From the NCBI RefSeq assembly GCF_040649515.1, contig NZ_JBEZFP010000106.1, positions 1 to 32,324 on the forward strand: 32,324 nt of DNA, in the 5' to 3' direction. Every line of letters begins with the position of its first letter. Position 1 is the first letter of the stretch. Under the pieces are notes generated by a model. The model was given only the letters and a program-made list of their open reading frames with translations, searched no databases and was not told where the DNA came from. Below are positions 24,128 to 31,418 of this stretch, in pieces. The position numbers and the translations under genes were made by a program. This DNA comes from Yinghuangia elevatio (GTDB taxonomy: Bacteria > Actinomycetota > Actinomycetes > Streptomycetales > Streptomycetaceae).

Positions 24128-25306
24128 GTGAGCGAGCGTATTCCGGTCATGCGGCCGTGGTTCGGTCCGGAGGAGGCGGAGGCGGCGGCCGAGGCCGTGC
24201 GCTCCGGGTGGGTGGCCCAGGGGCCGAGAGTGGCCGCGTTCGAGGCGGCGTTCGCCGAGCGGGTCGGCGCGGCCGACGCGGTCGCGGTGTCGTCGTGCAC
24301 GACCGCGCTGCATCTGGCGCTGATCGGCGCCGGGGTCGGTCCAGGCGACGAAGTCGTGGTCCCGTCGCTGTCGTTCATCGCGACCGCGAACGCGGTGCGG
24401 TACGTGGGCGCGAGCCCCGTCTTCGCGGACGTGGACATCGAGACCGGCAACCTCACGGCGGACACCGTCGACGCGGTGCGCACGCCTCGCACGCGGGCCG
24501 TGATCCTGGTCGATCAGGGCGGCGTGCCCGCCGACCTCGACGCGGTACGCGAACTCTGCGATCCGCTGGGCATCGTCGTGGTCGAGGACGCCGCGTGCGG
24601 GGCCGGCTCCCGGCTGCGCGGCCGCCAAATCGGCGCGGGGGCGGCCTTCGCGACCTACTCGTTCCACCCGCGCAAGCTGCTCACCTGCGGCGAGGGCGGC
24701 ATGGTCACGGTGGACCGGGCCGATGTCGCCGTCCGGCTGCGGCGGTTGCGCGAGCACGGCATGAGCGTCAGCGCGGCGGACCGCGACGCGGCCGACCGGG
24801 GCGGCGCGCCGCCGGTTCTGGAGACGTACGACGAACTCGGCTTCAACTACCGCATGACCGACGTCCAGGCCGCCATCGGACTCGTGCAACTCGGGCGCTT
24901 GGACGCCATGGTCGAGCGCCGCCGGAAGCTGGCGGACCGGTACCGCAGGCTGCTGGCCGGGGTGCCGGGGCTGCGGCTCGTCGCGGACCCCGAGTACGGC
25001 ACGACGAACTACCAGGCGTGCTGGGCGCTGCTCCCCGAGGACTTCCCGCTCGAACGCGACGCGCTCCTGGGCCGACTGTCCGCCGAGGGCATATCGGCGC
25101 GGCGCGGCATCATGGCGGCGCACCTGGAGCCCGCGTACGCCGACACCCCCCACGGGCCGCTTCCCGCGACCGAGCGCCTGACCCGGGACTCGCTGATCCT
25201 GCCGCTCTTCCACGATCTGACGGAAGCTCAGCAGGACCGTGTGGTCTCGGTGTTGTACGCGGCGGCGGGCGTCGCCGCACCGGAGCTGGCGGAGGCGGGG
25301 GCATGA
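24128..25306 (+). CDS. DegT/DnrJ/EryC1/StrS-family sugar aminotransferase (first of two)
   Basis: 392-residue PLP-dependent aminotransferase acting on a keto-sugar nucleotide. Motifs: SSCTTALHLAL for cofactor phosphate, VVEDAACGAGS with the pyridine-binding Asp154, and YSFHPRKLLTCGEGGM with Schiff-base Lys183. The LGFNYRMTDVQAAIGLVQL block is the family hallmark. The conserved His of the usual HxxG element reads Gln in VDQGGVPADLD. GTG 24128 is chosen at the first conserved residues (SERIPVMRPWFG) behind a G-rich stretch. Its stop overlaps the second aminotransferase start as ATGA. Confidence 0.9.
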   Translation: MSERIPVMRPWFGPEEAEAAAEAVRSGWVAQGPRVAAFEAAFAERVGAADAVAVSSCTTALHLALIGAGVGPGDEVVVPSLSFIATANAVRYVGASPVFADVDIETGNLTADTVDAVRTPRTRAVILVDQGGVPADLDAVRELCDPLGIVVVEDAACGAGSRLRGRQIGAGAAFATYSFHPRKLLTCGEGGMVTVDRADVAVRLRRLREHGMSVSAADRDAADRGGAPPVLETYDELGFNYRMTDVQAAIGLVQLGRLDAMVERRRKLADRYRRLLAGVPGLRLVADPEYGTTNYQACWALLPEDFPLERDALLGRLSAEGISARRGIMAAHLEPAYADTPHGPLPATERLTRDSLILPLFHDLTEAQQDRVVSVLYAAAGVAAPELAEAGA

Positions 25307-26541
25307 GTCAGGAGACGAGCCCGGCATCGAGTCCGGCAGCGAGCCCGGCAGCGAGGCCGGCGTCGAGTCCGGCGACTGACGCGACGGCGAACCCCGCGAC
25401 GAGCCCGGCCGCCGGGAACGTCCCCTTGGTCGACCTGTTGGCCGGACACGCCGAGGTCGCCGCCGAGGTGGAGGAGGGCTTCGCCCGCGTCCTGGCCACC
25501 GGCGCGTTCATCAAGGGCCCGGATGTGGCGGCCTTCGAAGCCGAGTTCGCCGCGTTCAGCGGAACCGCGCACTGCGTCGGCGTCGCCAACGGCACCGACG
25601 CTCTCGAACTCGCGCTGCGCGCCGCCGAGATGCCGGCCGGCGCCGGGGTGGTCATGCCCGCCAACACCTTTGTGGCGTCCGCGGAAGCGGTCGTCCGGGC
25701 CGGCGGCAGGCCGGTGTTCGCGGACGTGGACGACGAGTTCCTGCTCCTCGACCCGGAGCGTGCCGCCGAATCGCGCGGCGACGCCTGGGGCCTGCTGCCC
25801 GTCCATCTGAACGGCCAACTCGCCCCGATGGCACCGCTGGCGGCCTTGGCCGCCGAGACCGGGCTGCGGCTGTTCGAGGACGCCGCGCAGTGCCAAGGCG
25901 CCACCCAGGACGGCCGCGGCGCCGGATCGTGGGGCCTTGCCGCCGGCACCAGTTTCTACCCGGGCAAGAACCTCGGGGCGTACGGCGACGGCGGCGCGGT
26001 GCTCACGAACGATGCCGAAATCGACCGGCTGGTCCGTGAGTTGGGCGACCACGGCTCGTCCCGCAAGTACGTGCACGACCGGCTCGGCTTCAACTCCCGT
26101 CTCGACACCCTGCAGGCGGTCGTGCTGCGCGCGAAACTGCGGAGGCTCGCCGACTGGAACGCCGCCCGCCGGGCCGCGGCGGCCCGGTACGACGCGCTGC
26201 TGGCGGACTTCGAGGACGTACGGCTGCCGCGTACCGCACCCGGCAACGTGCACGTGTGGCACCTCTACGCGGTCCGCGTACCGCGGCGCGACGAGGTGTT
26301 GGCGGAACTCAACGCCGCCGGCATCGGCGCCGGGATCCACTACCCGGTGCCGGTTCACCTCCAGCCCGCCTTCCGCGAACTCGGCCACCGTCCGGGTGAC
26401 TTCCCGGTGGCCGAACGGGCGGCGGCGGAGATCCTGACGCTGCCGCTGTTCCCGCAGATCACCGAGGAGCAGCAGGTCCGCGTGGCCGAGGCGCTGGGCA
26501 AGGCGCTGGCCCGGGCGGGAGCCTCCGGGAGCGGCGCATGA
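25303..26541 (+). CDS. DegT/DnrJ/EryC1/StrS-family sugar aminotransferase (second of two, WbpE-like)
   Basis: 412-residue PLP aminotransferase distinct from its neighbour and closer to 3-amino sugar enzymes. Motifs: GVANGTDALELAL, PANTFVASAEAV, PVHLNGQLAPM, FEDAAQCQGA with Asp193, SFYPGKNLGAYGDGGA with Schiff-base Lys222, GFNSRLDTLQAVVL and GIGAGIHYPVPVHLQPAF. An unusual N-terminal extension of about 38 residues is built from a repeated Ser-Pro-Ala-x unit and precedes the normal start of the fold (VPLVDL). ATG 25303 overlaps the preceding stop (ATGA), and its own stop overlaps the next start in the same way. Likely installs an amino group on the ketone made by the Gfo/Idh enzyme. Confidence 0.9.
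   Translation: MSQETSPASSPAASPAARPASSPATDATANPATSPAAGNVPLVDLLAGHAEVAAEVEEGFARVLATGAFIKGPDVAAFEAEFAAFSGTAHCVGVANGTDALELALRAAEMPAGAGVVMPANTFVASAEAVVRAGGRPVFADVDDEFLLLDPERAAESRGDAWGLLPVHLNGQLAPMAPLAALAAETGLRLFEDAAQCQGATQDGRGAGSWGLAAGTSFYPGKNLGAYGDGGAVLTNDAEIDRLVRELGDHGSSRKYVHDRLGFNSRLDTLQAVVLRAKLRRLADWNAARRAAAARYDALLADFEDVRLPRTAPGNVHVWHLYAVRVPRRDEVLAELNAAGIGAGIHYPVPVHLQPAFRELGHRPGDFPVAERAAAEILTLPLFPQITEEQQVRVAEALGKALARAGASGSGA
25318..25377 (+). repeat. Five in-frame 12-bp repeats encoding Ser-Pro-Ala-x
   Basis: Five 12-bp units encode SPAS, SPAA, SPAA, RPAS and SPAT at the N-terminus of the second aminotransferase. Unit length is a multiple of three, so copy-number change would not break the frame. 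Confidence 0.7.
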
Positions 26542-28055
26542 CCGGCCGCACGCTGCCCCGAGGCGCCCGCATCCGGTCGCTCGGGCACGCGTCCTACGAG
26601 ATCGAGCACGCGGGTGTGCGGCTGTTGATCGACCCGTGGTTCCACCCGGCGTTCCTGGGCTCGTGGTTCCCGTTCCCGGACAACCGGCCGCTGCTGGACG
26701 ACGTGGTGACGAACGTGTACGACCTGCTCTACCTGTCGCACGCGCACGAGGACCACTTCGACGAGCGGACCCTCGAACTCATCGACCGCGACGCGACGAC
26801 CGTTGTCGTGCCGCGCTTCCGCTCCAAGGCGCTGGTGCGGCGGCTGGAGGAGCTGGGCTTCCGTACCGTGGTCAGCCTCGGGCACAAGGAACGCCACGAG
26901 GTGGCCGACGGGTTCGTGCTCACGATGCTCCTCGACACAAGCCACAAGGAGGACAGCGGGCTCGTCGTCGACCTCGACGGCTTCCGCTTCCTCGACCTCA
27001 ACGACTGCAACACCCCGCTGTCCGAACTGCCCACCGACGTGGACCTGTTGTCGGCGCAGTACTCGGGAGCCATGTGGTACCCGAACTGCTACGCCTACCC
27101 GGACGAGGTGCAGCGCCGCAAGACCGCGGAGGTGCGCGGCGACCTGTTCGACACGCTCGTGCGCAAGGTGCGGCTGACGGGTGCGTCCGCGTACCTCCCA
27201 GCGGCGGGCCCGCCGTGCTTCCTCGACCCCGAGTTGGAGCGGTTCAACGACCGTACGGCGACCATCTTCCCGGTGTGGGACGACCTGGCCGACGACTTCG
27301 CGGCGGCCTGCCCCGGGGTGGCGGCGGTCTGCCTGGAACCGGGCGACGCGCTGACCGCGGACGGACCCGTCGAGTCGGGCCTGCCGGGGCGCGCGGCGTG
27401 GCGGGAGGACCCGGAGGGGTACCTCGCGGCGTACCGGGTGCGCCGGGCGGACGAGTGGGCGGCGTACCACGAGGAACCGTTCGAGCCGGTGGGGGCCGAG
27501 GAACTGAGCGGGTACTTCGCCAAGTTGACGAGCTGGAACAAGCGGTTCCTGGCCGACTACGAGCGCGACGTGCGGCTGGTCGCGGACGGCGTCACGTGGG
27601 CGGTACGCCTGGGCCGGGTCGGCGGCGTGCTGGAGGAGGACCCGGTCGACGCGGGCTACACCATCCACGTTCCGCCGCGCGCCCTGCGGGCGATCGTGGA
27701 CGGGCGCATCGGGTGGGAGGAGGCGCTGCTGTCGCTGCGGCTGAGCCTGCACCGCGACCCGGACGTGTTCGACCTGACGCTGATGAGCCTGCTGCGCTAC
27801 GGCAACCAGCCCGCCCAGACCATGCAGATGGTCCGCGAACGGGACGAGGCTGCGTCGGGCGAGACGATCGAGCGCTGCGGGTACGCCTTCCAGCGGTTCT
27901 GCCCGCACGCGGGGGAGGACCTCGCGCACGCCGACATCGAGGACGGCGTCGTCGAATGCCCGCGACACCACTGGAAGTGGGACCTGGCGACCGGTGAATG
28001 CGTCTCGGGCGGCACGGTTCCGCTGCGCGTCGACCCGTCGGAACGGGTGCCGTAG
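26538..28055 (+). CDS. MBL-fold/Rieske [2Fe-2S] fusion, NamH-like N-acetyl hydroxylase
   Basis: 505-residue two-domain protein. The N-terminal metallo-beta-lactamase (UlaG-like) domain has HAHEDH (68-73), IDPWFHPAFLGSWFPFPDN, QYSGAMWYPN and PAAGPPCFLDPEL. The C-terminal Rieske domain has Cys455-Pro-His457 and Cys474-x2-His477, the standard 2Fe-2S ligand set. From memory, architecture and these blocks match mycobacterial NamH (Rv3818), which hydroxylates the N-acetyl group of UDP-MurNAc to N-glycolyl, and relate to CMP-Neu5Ac hydroxylase. Inside a sugar-nucleotide operon the substrate may instead be the cluster's own UDP-amino sugar. ATG 26538 overlaps the aminotransferase stop (ATGA). No dedicated ferredoxin or reductase is adjacent. 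Confidence 0.82.
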   Translation: MTGRTLPRGARIRSLGHASYEIEHAGVRLLIDPWFHPAFLGSWFPFPDNRPLLDDVVTNVYDLLYLSHAHEDHFDERTLELIDRDATTVVVPRFRSKALVRRLEELGFRTVVSLGHKERHEVADGFVLTMLLDTSHKEDSGLVVDLDGFRFLDLNDCNTPLSELPTDVDLLSAQYSGAMWYPNCYAYPDEVQRRKTAEVRGDLFDTLVRKVRLTGASAYLPAAGPPCFLDPELERFNDRTATIFPVWDDLADDFAAACPGVAAVCLEPGDALTADGPVESGLPGRAAWREDPEGYLAAYRVRRADEWAAYHEEPFEPVGAEELSGYFAKLTSWNKRFLADYERDVRLVADGVTWAVRLGRVGGVLEEDPVDAGYTIHVPPRALRAIVDGRIGWEEALLSLRLSLHRDPDVFDLTLMSLLRYGNQPAQTMQMVRERDEAASGETIERCGYAFQRFCPHAGEDLAHADIEDGVVECPRHHWKWDLATGECVSGGTVPLRVDPSERVP

Positions 28056-28060
28056 CAGCC

Positions 28061-28076
28061 GACGGCCTCAGCCGTC
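28061..28076. terminator. Small hairpin between the convergent sugar operons
   Basis: GACGGC and GCCGTC form a 6-bp stem with loop CTCA, and that loop contains the formyltransferase stop codon (complement). The stop codons of the two converging genes are only 12 bp apart, so any shared terminator must overlap coding sequence. Confidence 0.4.
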
Positions 28077-29036
28077 TTCCCGGGTGGGCGCGGCGCGCAG
28101 CAGGCGCAGCAGGTCCGCGGTGCGCAGGCCGAGGGTCGTCTTGACCGACCTGATCACGCTCGCGGCCGGCACCGCCGCGGACTCGCCGTCCCCGACCGCG
28201 ACTTCGTGGACGCGCAGAACGCCATCGCCGGTCAGCACGTCGACCCAGCCCGCGCCGGTGCGGTCGACCAGGACCACGCGTCCCGGGACTCGGCCGGTGT
28301 AGTCGGGGGCGTCGGGGGCGGGCTCGGCGCGCAGGATGCGCAGGGTTTCGAGGCCGAGGTGCGTGAAGGCGCCGGGGTACGGCGGCGTCAGCGCGCGGAT
28401 CAGCCGATCGGTCACCGCGGTCGGTGCGGACCACGCGATCTCGCCGTCCTCGGGCAGCCGGGTGCAGCCGTACGTCGCCAGGGAGTGGTCCTGGGGATCG
28501 CCCTCGTCGCCGGCCAGGCGGCGGGCGACGGCGTCCGCGAGAACGGCGCGCTGGCGGCCGTTGAGGCGGTCGTACAGGTCGGTCACCGTGTCGCGCGGAC
28601 CGATCGGGACGGACTCCTGGTGCAGGATGCCCCCGGCGTCCAGCCCCGGGGCCATGGTGTGCACCGAGATGGCCGTCTCGGCGTCGCCGTTGACGATCGC
28701 CCAGTTGACGTTGGCCCGGCCGCGCCCGCGCGGCAGCGGCGAGTAGTGCACGTTGACGAACGGGCAGCGGGAGAGCAGGCGGTCGGGGAGGATGCGGTCG
28801 TACGACGAGACCACGACGGCTTCGGGAGCCAGGCGTTCGACGAGCGCCTCGATGTCGGCGACGCGCGTGCCGGGTTCGACGGGTACGCCGAGTTTCCCGG
28901 CGTACGCGGTCGTGTCGTCGTCGCCGGGGCGTACCAGTGCCACGACGTCGAAGCGCTCGGCCAGGGCCTCGAGTGCGTCTCGGGTGGTCGGGCCGATACC
29001 GACGAGGAGCACGCGCGGCTTCGCCTCAGAGGTCAT
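28068..29036 (-). CDS. Formyltransferase-family protein (probable sugar N-formyltransferase)
   Basis: 322-residue protein of the methionyl-tRNA/ArnA-type formyltransferase fold, using N10-formyl-tetrahydrofolate to formylate an amine. The catalytic Asn-His-Asp set is present: Asn95 and His97 in FVNVHYSPLPRGRG, and Asp133 in HTMAPGLDAGGIL. The WAIVNGDAETAISVH block is typical of the group. The C-terminal part (TRLPEDGEIAWSAPTAVTDRLIRALTPPYPGA) resembles UDP-amino-sugar formyltransferases rather than the tRNA enzyme. Context supports a sugar substrate. ATG 29036 has AGGGAG upstream and overlaps the preceding gene's stop by 11 bp; ATG 29060 is less likely. Confidence 0.85.
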   Translation of the reverse strand: MTSEAKPRVLLVGIGPTTRDALEALAERFDVVALVRPGDDDTTAYAGKLGVPVEPGTRVADIEALVERLAPEAVVVSSYDRILPDRLLSRCPFVNVHYSPLPRGRGRANVNWAIVNGDAETAISVHTMAPGLDAGGILHQESVPIGPRDTVTDLYDRLNGRQRAVLADAVARRLAGDEGDPQDHSLATYGCTRLPEDGEIAWSAPTAVTDRLIRALTPPYPGAFTHLGLETLRILRAEPAPDAPDYTGRVPGRVVLVDRTGAGWVDVLTGDGVLRVHEVAVGDGESAAVPAASVIRSVKTTLGLRTADLLRLLRAAPTREDG

Positions 29037-30075
29037 CGATGTACTCCCTGTCCTCGTCACTGCGCAACTCCGGCCTGGTGAGCAGGATCTGAGCGACCTT
29101 CAGCCCGCCCGCCTGAAGCCGCACGATCGGTTCCGGGCCGACCGCGGACGGCAGGATCGCCATGTGCCCCGGCGCGGGGCCGACGGGCGGCCAGAACGGC
29201 ACGCCGCTCGCGGTCAGCGCCTCGCGGTCGAGGTCGCCCCACACCTGCACGACCGCGGCCCCCGGCCAACGGGCGGCGATCCTGGCCGCCTCGGCGGCGC
29301 CGATGACGGGCCGGTCGCCGGGGCGCAGCGCGACCACGACGGCGTCGACGTCCTCCGGGGTGTTCACCAGGTCCAGCGAGTCCGCGCCGTGCACCTGCGC
29401 GCCGGCCCGGACGAGGCCGTCGACGATCTCCGGCTCGAAGGGGTTGTCGCACAGGACGACGCAGTTCGCCCCGTAGACCGCGACGCCGCAGTCCGACAGC
29501 AGGCGCACCACCATGGCGCGGTGGTGGTCGAACACGCCGACGGACGGGTGGTGTTCGTTGGTGCCCGCGTGGGAGATGCCGCGTTCCCGCAGGGCGGCGA
29601 GGTCCACGTCCTGGCGGCCGAGGCCGATCTCCCATGCCTCGTACATCAGGGGGACGACGGCGGTGGGCTTGAGGCGGGCGACGAACTCCGCGTCGATGGG
29701 CCGGAGATGGCCGCTGTTGGTCACGACGTCCGCCGCCTCGATATGACGTGGCGTCAACTCGGTGACGATGTCGATGGGTTGCCGGGTGCCCGCGAACAGG
29801 GCGACCAGGCCGGTGAGGTGGCGTACCTCCTCGGCGGTGCCGTACCTGGTGTCGCGGGTCAGCGCGATCACGCGCGCGCCGGCGAGCGAGGCGAGGACCG
29901 GGGTGACCGCGTACGCCCCGGTCGCCGCCTCGGTGAGCACCGTACGGCCGGTCAGGTCGAGCTTCAGATCGGCGACCGCGCGTACCGCGAGCCGGGCCAG
30001 GCGTTCCGGGGCGAACCCCGGCCGCGGATCGACAGGTGGCCCGCCTGCGCTCGACGCCCCCGTGGCGTTGTTCAC
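29026..30075 (-). CDS. Rossmann-like protein of unknown function in the sugar locus
   Basis: 349-residue protein I cannot assign to a named enzyme. It looks like two alpha/beta dinucleotide-binding-type halves. The first has TGRTVLTEAATGAYAVTPVL and ARVIALTRDTRYG, then a conserved-looking DVVTNSGHLRPIDAEF and VVPLMYEAWEIGLGRQDVDL. A central GTNEHHPSVGVFDHH carries clustered His and acidic residues. A second half has VVLCDNPFEPEIVDGL, then VDAVVVALRPGDRP. The pattern recalls D-2-hydroxyacid dehydrogenases or S-adenosylhomocysteine hydrolase but lacks their signatures. GTG 30075 follows GGAGGGG. It sits between the UDP-sugar dehydrogenase (37-bp gap) and the formyltransferase (11-bp overlap), so a role in the same sugar pathway is likely. 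Confidence 0.75.
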   Translation of the reverse strand: MNNATGASSAGGPPVDPRPGFAPERLARLAVRAVADLKLDLTGRTVLTEAATGAYAVTPVLASLAGARVIALTRDTRYGTAEEVRHLTGLVALFAGTRQPIDIVTELTPRHIEAADVVTNSGHLRPIDAEFVARLKPTAVVPLMYEAWEIGLGRQDVDLAALRERGISHAGTNEHHPSVGVFDHHRAMVVRLLSDCGVAVYGANCVVLCDNPFEPEIVDGLVRAGAQVHGADSLDLVNTPEDVDAVVVALRPGDRPVIGAAEAARIAARWPGAAVVQVWGDLDREALTASGVPFWPPVGPAPGHMAILPSAVGPEPIVRLQAGGLKVAQILLTRPELRSDEDREYIDDL

Positions 30076-30112
30076 GACCCCTCCACTCCGGTCACCGCTG
30101 ATCGGACGACTG

Positions 30113-31372
30113 CTACAGCACCTCGACGTTGTCCGCGCGGCCCAGCGAGCGGCGGCAGTCGAGGATGTACGCGGCGTGCTCGCGCACCAGCGCGAGGTCC
30201 AGGTCGTCGTGGTCGACCAGCAGGACCACCGCGTCCGCCGCGGCGACCGCCTCGGCCGTCAGCTCCACGCGGACCAGCCGGGCGTCGACCCGCTGCGCGA
30301 GGTCGACGTGCGGGTCCACCGCGCTGACCTCGGCGCCGAGGTCCAGCAGCAGGCGGGCGATCCGCGTCGACGGCGACTCGCGCGCGTCGCCGGTGTTCTT
30401 CTTGTACGCGAGACCGAGCAGCAGCACGCGCGACCCGTTGACCGAGCGCTGCCGGGCGTTGAACGCGGCGGTGAGGCGGCGTACCACGTAGTCGGGCATG
30501 TGGTTGTTGACGTCGTTGGCCAGTTCGACGAACCGGAAGCTCTGCCCGAGAGTGCGCTGCACGCGCCACGACAGGTACGACGGGTCGATCGGCAGGCAGT
30601 GGCCGCCGACGCCGGGCCCGGGGGTGAAGCGCATGAAGCCGAACGGCTTCGTCGAGCACGCGTCGATCGCCTCCCACACGTCGATGCCCAGGTCGTGGGC
30701 GAACATCGCGACCTCGTTGACGAGCGCGATGTTGACGTGCCGGAAGGTGTTCTCGATCAGCTTGACGAGCTCGGCCTCCTTGGGCGACGTGACCGGCACC
30801 GTGCGGTCCACCAGCGAGCCGTAGAACCCGTCGACGACGGCCAGCGATTCGGCGTCGATCCCGGAGACCACCTTCGGCGTGTTGACCAGGTTCCACGTCG
30901 GATTGCCCGGGTCGATGCGCTCGGGGCTGTAGCCGAGGTGGAAGTCCCGCCCGGCGGCCAGCCCGGAGCCCTCCTCCAGCAGCGGCCCGACCAACTCCTC
31001 GGTCGTGCCCGGGTACGTCGTCGACTCCAGCACCACCGTCGCGCCCGGCCGCAGATACCGGGACAGCGTGCGCGCGCAGTCCTCGATGTACGTCAGATCC
31101 GGCACGCCCTCGCGCAGCGGCGTGGGCACCGTGATGACCGCGATGTCGAACCCGCCCAGCTCGCGCGGCTCGGCGGTGGCGCGGTAGCGGCCCGCGTCCA
31201 GGATCTCCTTGACCTGCGCCGACGGGATGTCCTCGACATAGGACTCGCCCGCGGCAAGCTGCTTCACCCGCCGTGCGTCGGTGTCGTAGCCGACGACGTC
31301 GTGGCCGACCTGCGCCGCGCGTACCGCCAGCGGCAGCCCGACGTACCCCTGACCCGCGATGACCACCCGCAT
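30113..31372 (-). CDS. UDP-N-acetyl-D-glucosamine/mannosamine 6-dehydrogenase-type enzyme (WbpA-like)
   Basis: 419-residue NAD-dependent UDP-sugar dehydrogenase performing the two-step oxidation of C6 to a uronate. N-terminal Rossmann motif GQGYVGLPLA, ESTTYPGTTEE, SPKEAELVKLIENTFRHVNI with the active-site Lys204, and GPGVGGHCLPIDPSYL with nucleophile Cys259. The C-terminal UDP-binding domain has LGLAYKKNTGDARESPS. The SPKxAELxKLxENxFRxVNIAL pattern fits UDP-HexNAc dehydrogenases (WbpA/WecC) rather than UDP-glucose dehydrogenase. ATG 31372 has GGGGAGGGG at good spacing. It is followed after 37 bp by the unassigned Rossmann-like gene. Confidence 0.9.
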   Translation of the reverse strand: MRVVIAGQGYVGLPLAVRAAQVGHDVVGYDTDARRVKQLAAGESYVEDIPSAQVKEILDAGRYRATAEPRELGGFDIAVITVPTPLREGVPDLTYIEDCARTLSRYLRPGATVVLESTTYPGTTEELVGPLLEEGSGLAAGRDFHLGYSPERIDPGNPTWNLVNTPKVVSGIDAESLAVVDGFYGSLVDRTVPVTSPKEAELVKLIENTFRHVNIALVNEVAMFAHDLGIDVWEAIDACSTKPFGFMRFTPGPGVGGHCLPIDPSYLSWRVQRTLGQSFRFVELANDVNNHMPDYVVRRLTAAFNARQRSVNGSRVLLLGLAYKKNTGDARESPSTRIARLLLDLGAEVSAVDPHVDLAQRVDARLVRVELTAEAVAAADAVVLLVDHDDLDLALVREHAAYILDCRRSLGRADNVEVL

Positions 31373-31402
31373 GCTGTTCCCCTCCCCAAGAACCCTTGCC
31401 GT

Positions 31403-31418
31403 CCCCGCGCTAGCGGGG
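31403..31418 (-). terminator. Hairpin over the methyltransferase stop codon
   Basis: CCCCGC and GCGGGG form a perfect 6-bp stem around GCTA, which includes the stop codon of the methyltransferase-like gene. It could uncouple that gene from the dehydrogenase gene 37 bp downstream. Confidence 0.4.

Noticed and set aside
20405..25327. A minus-strand reading frame of about 1,640 codons
   Set aside because: Only its last 160 codons (SUKH-3 protein) are real; the rest is antisense to well-supported sugar genes and is low-complexity Arg/His/Gly/Ala sequence produced by high GC at third positions.
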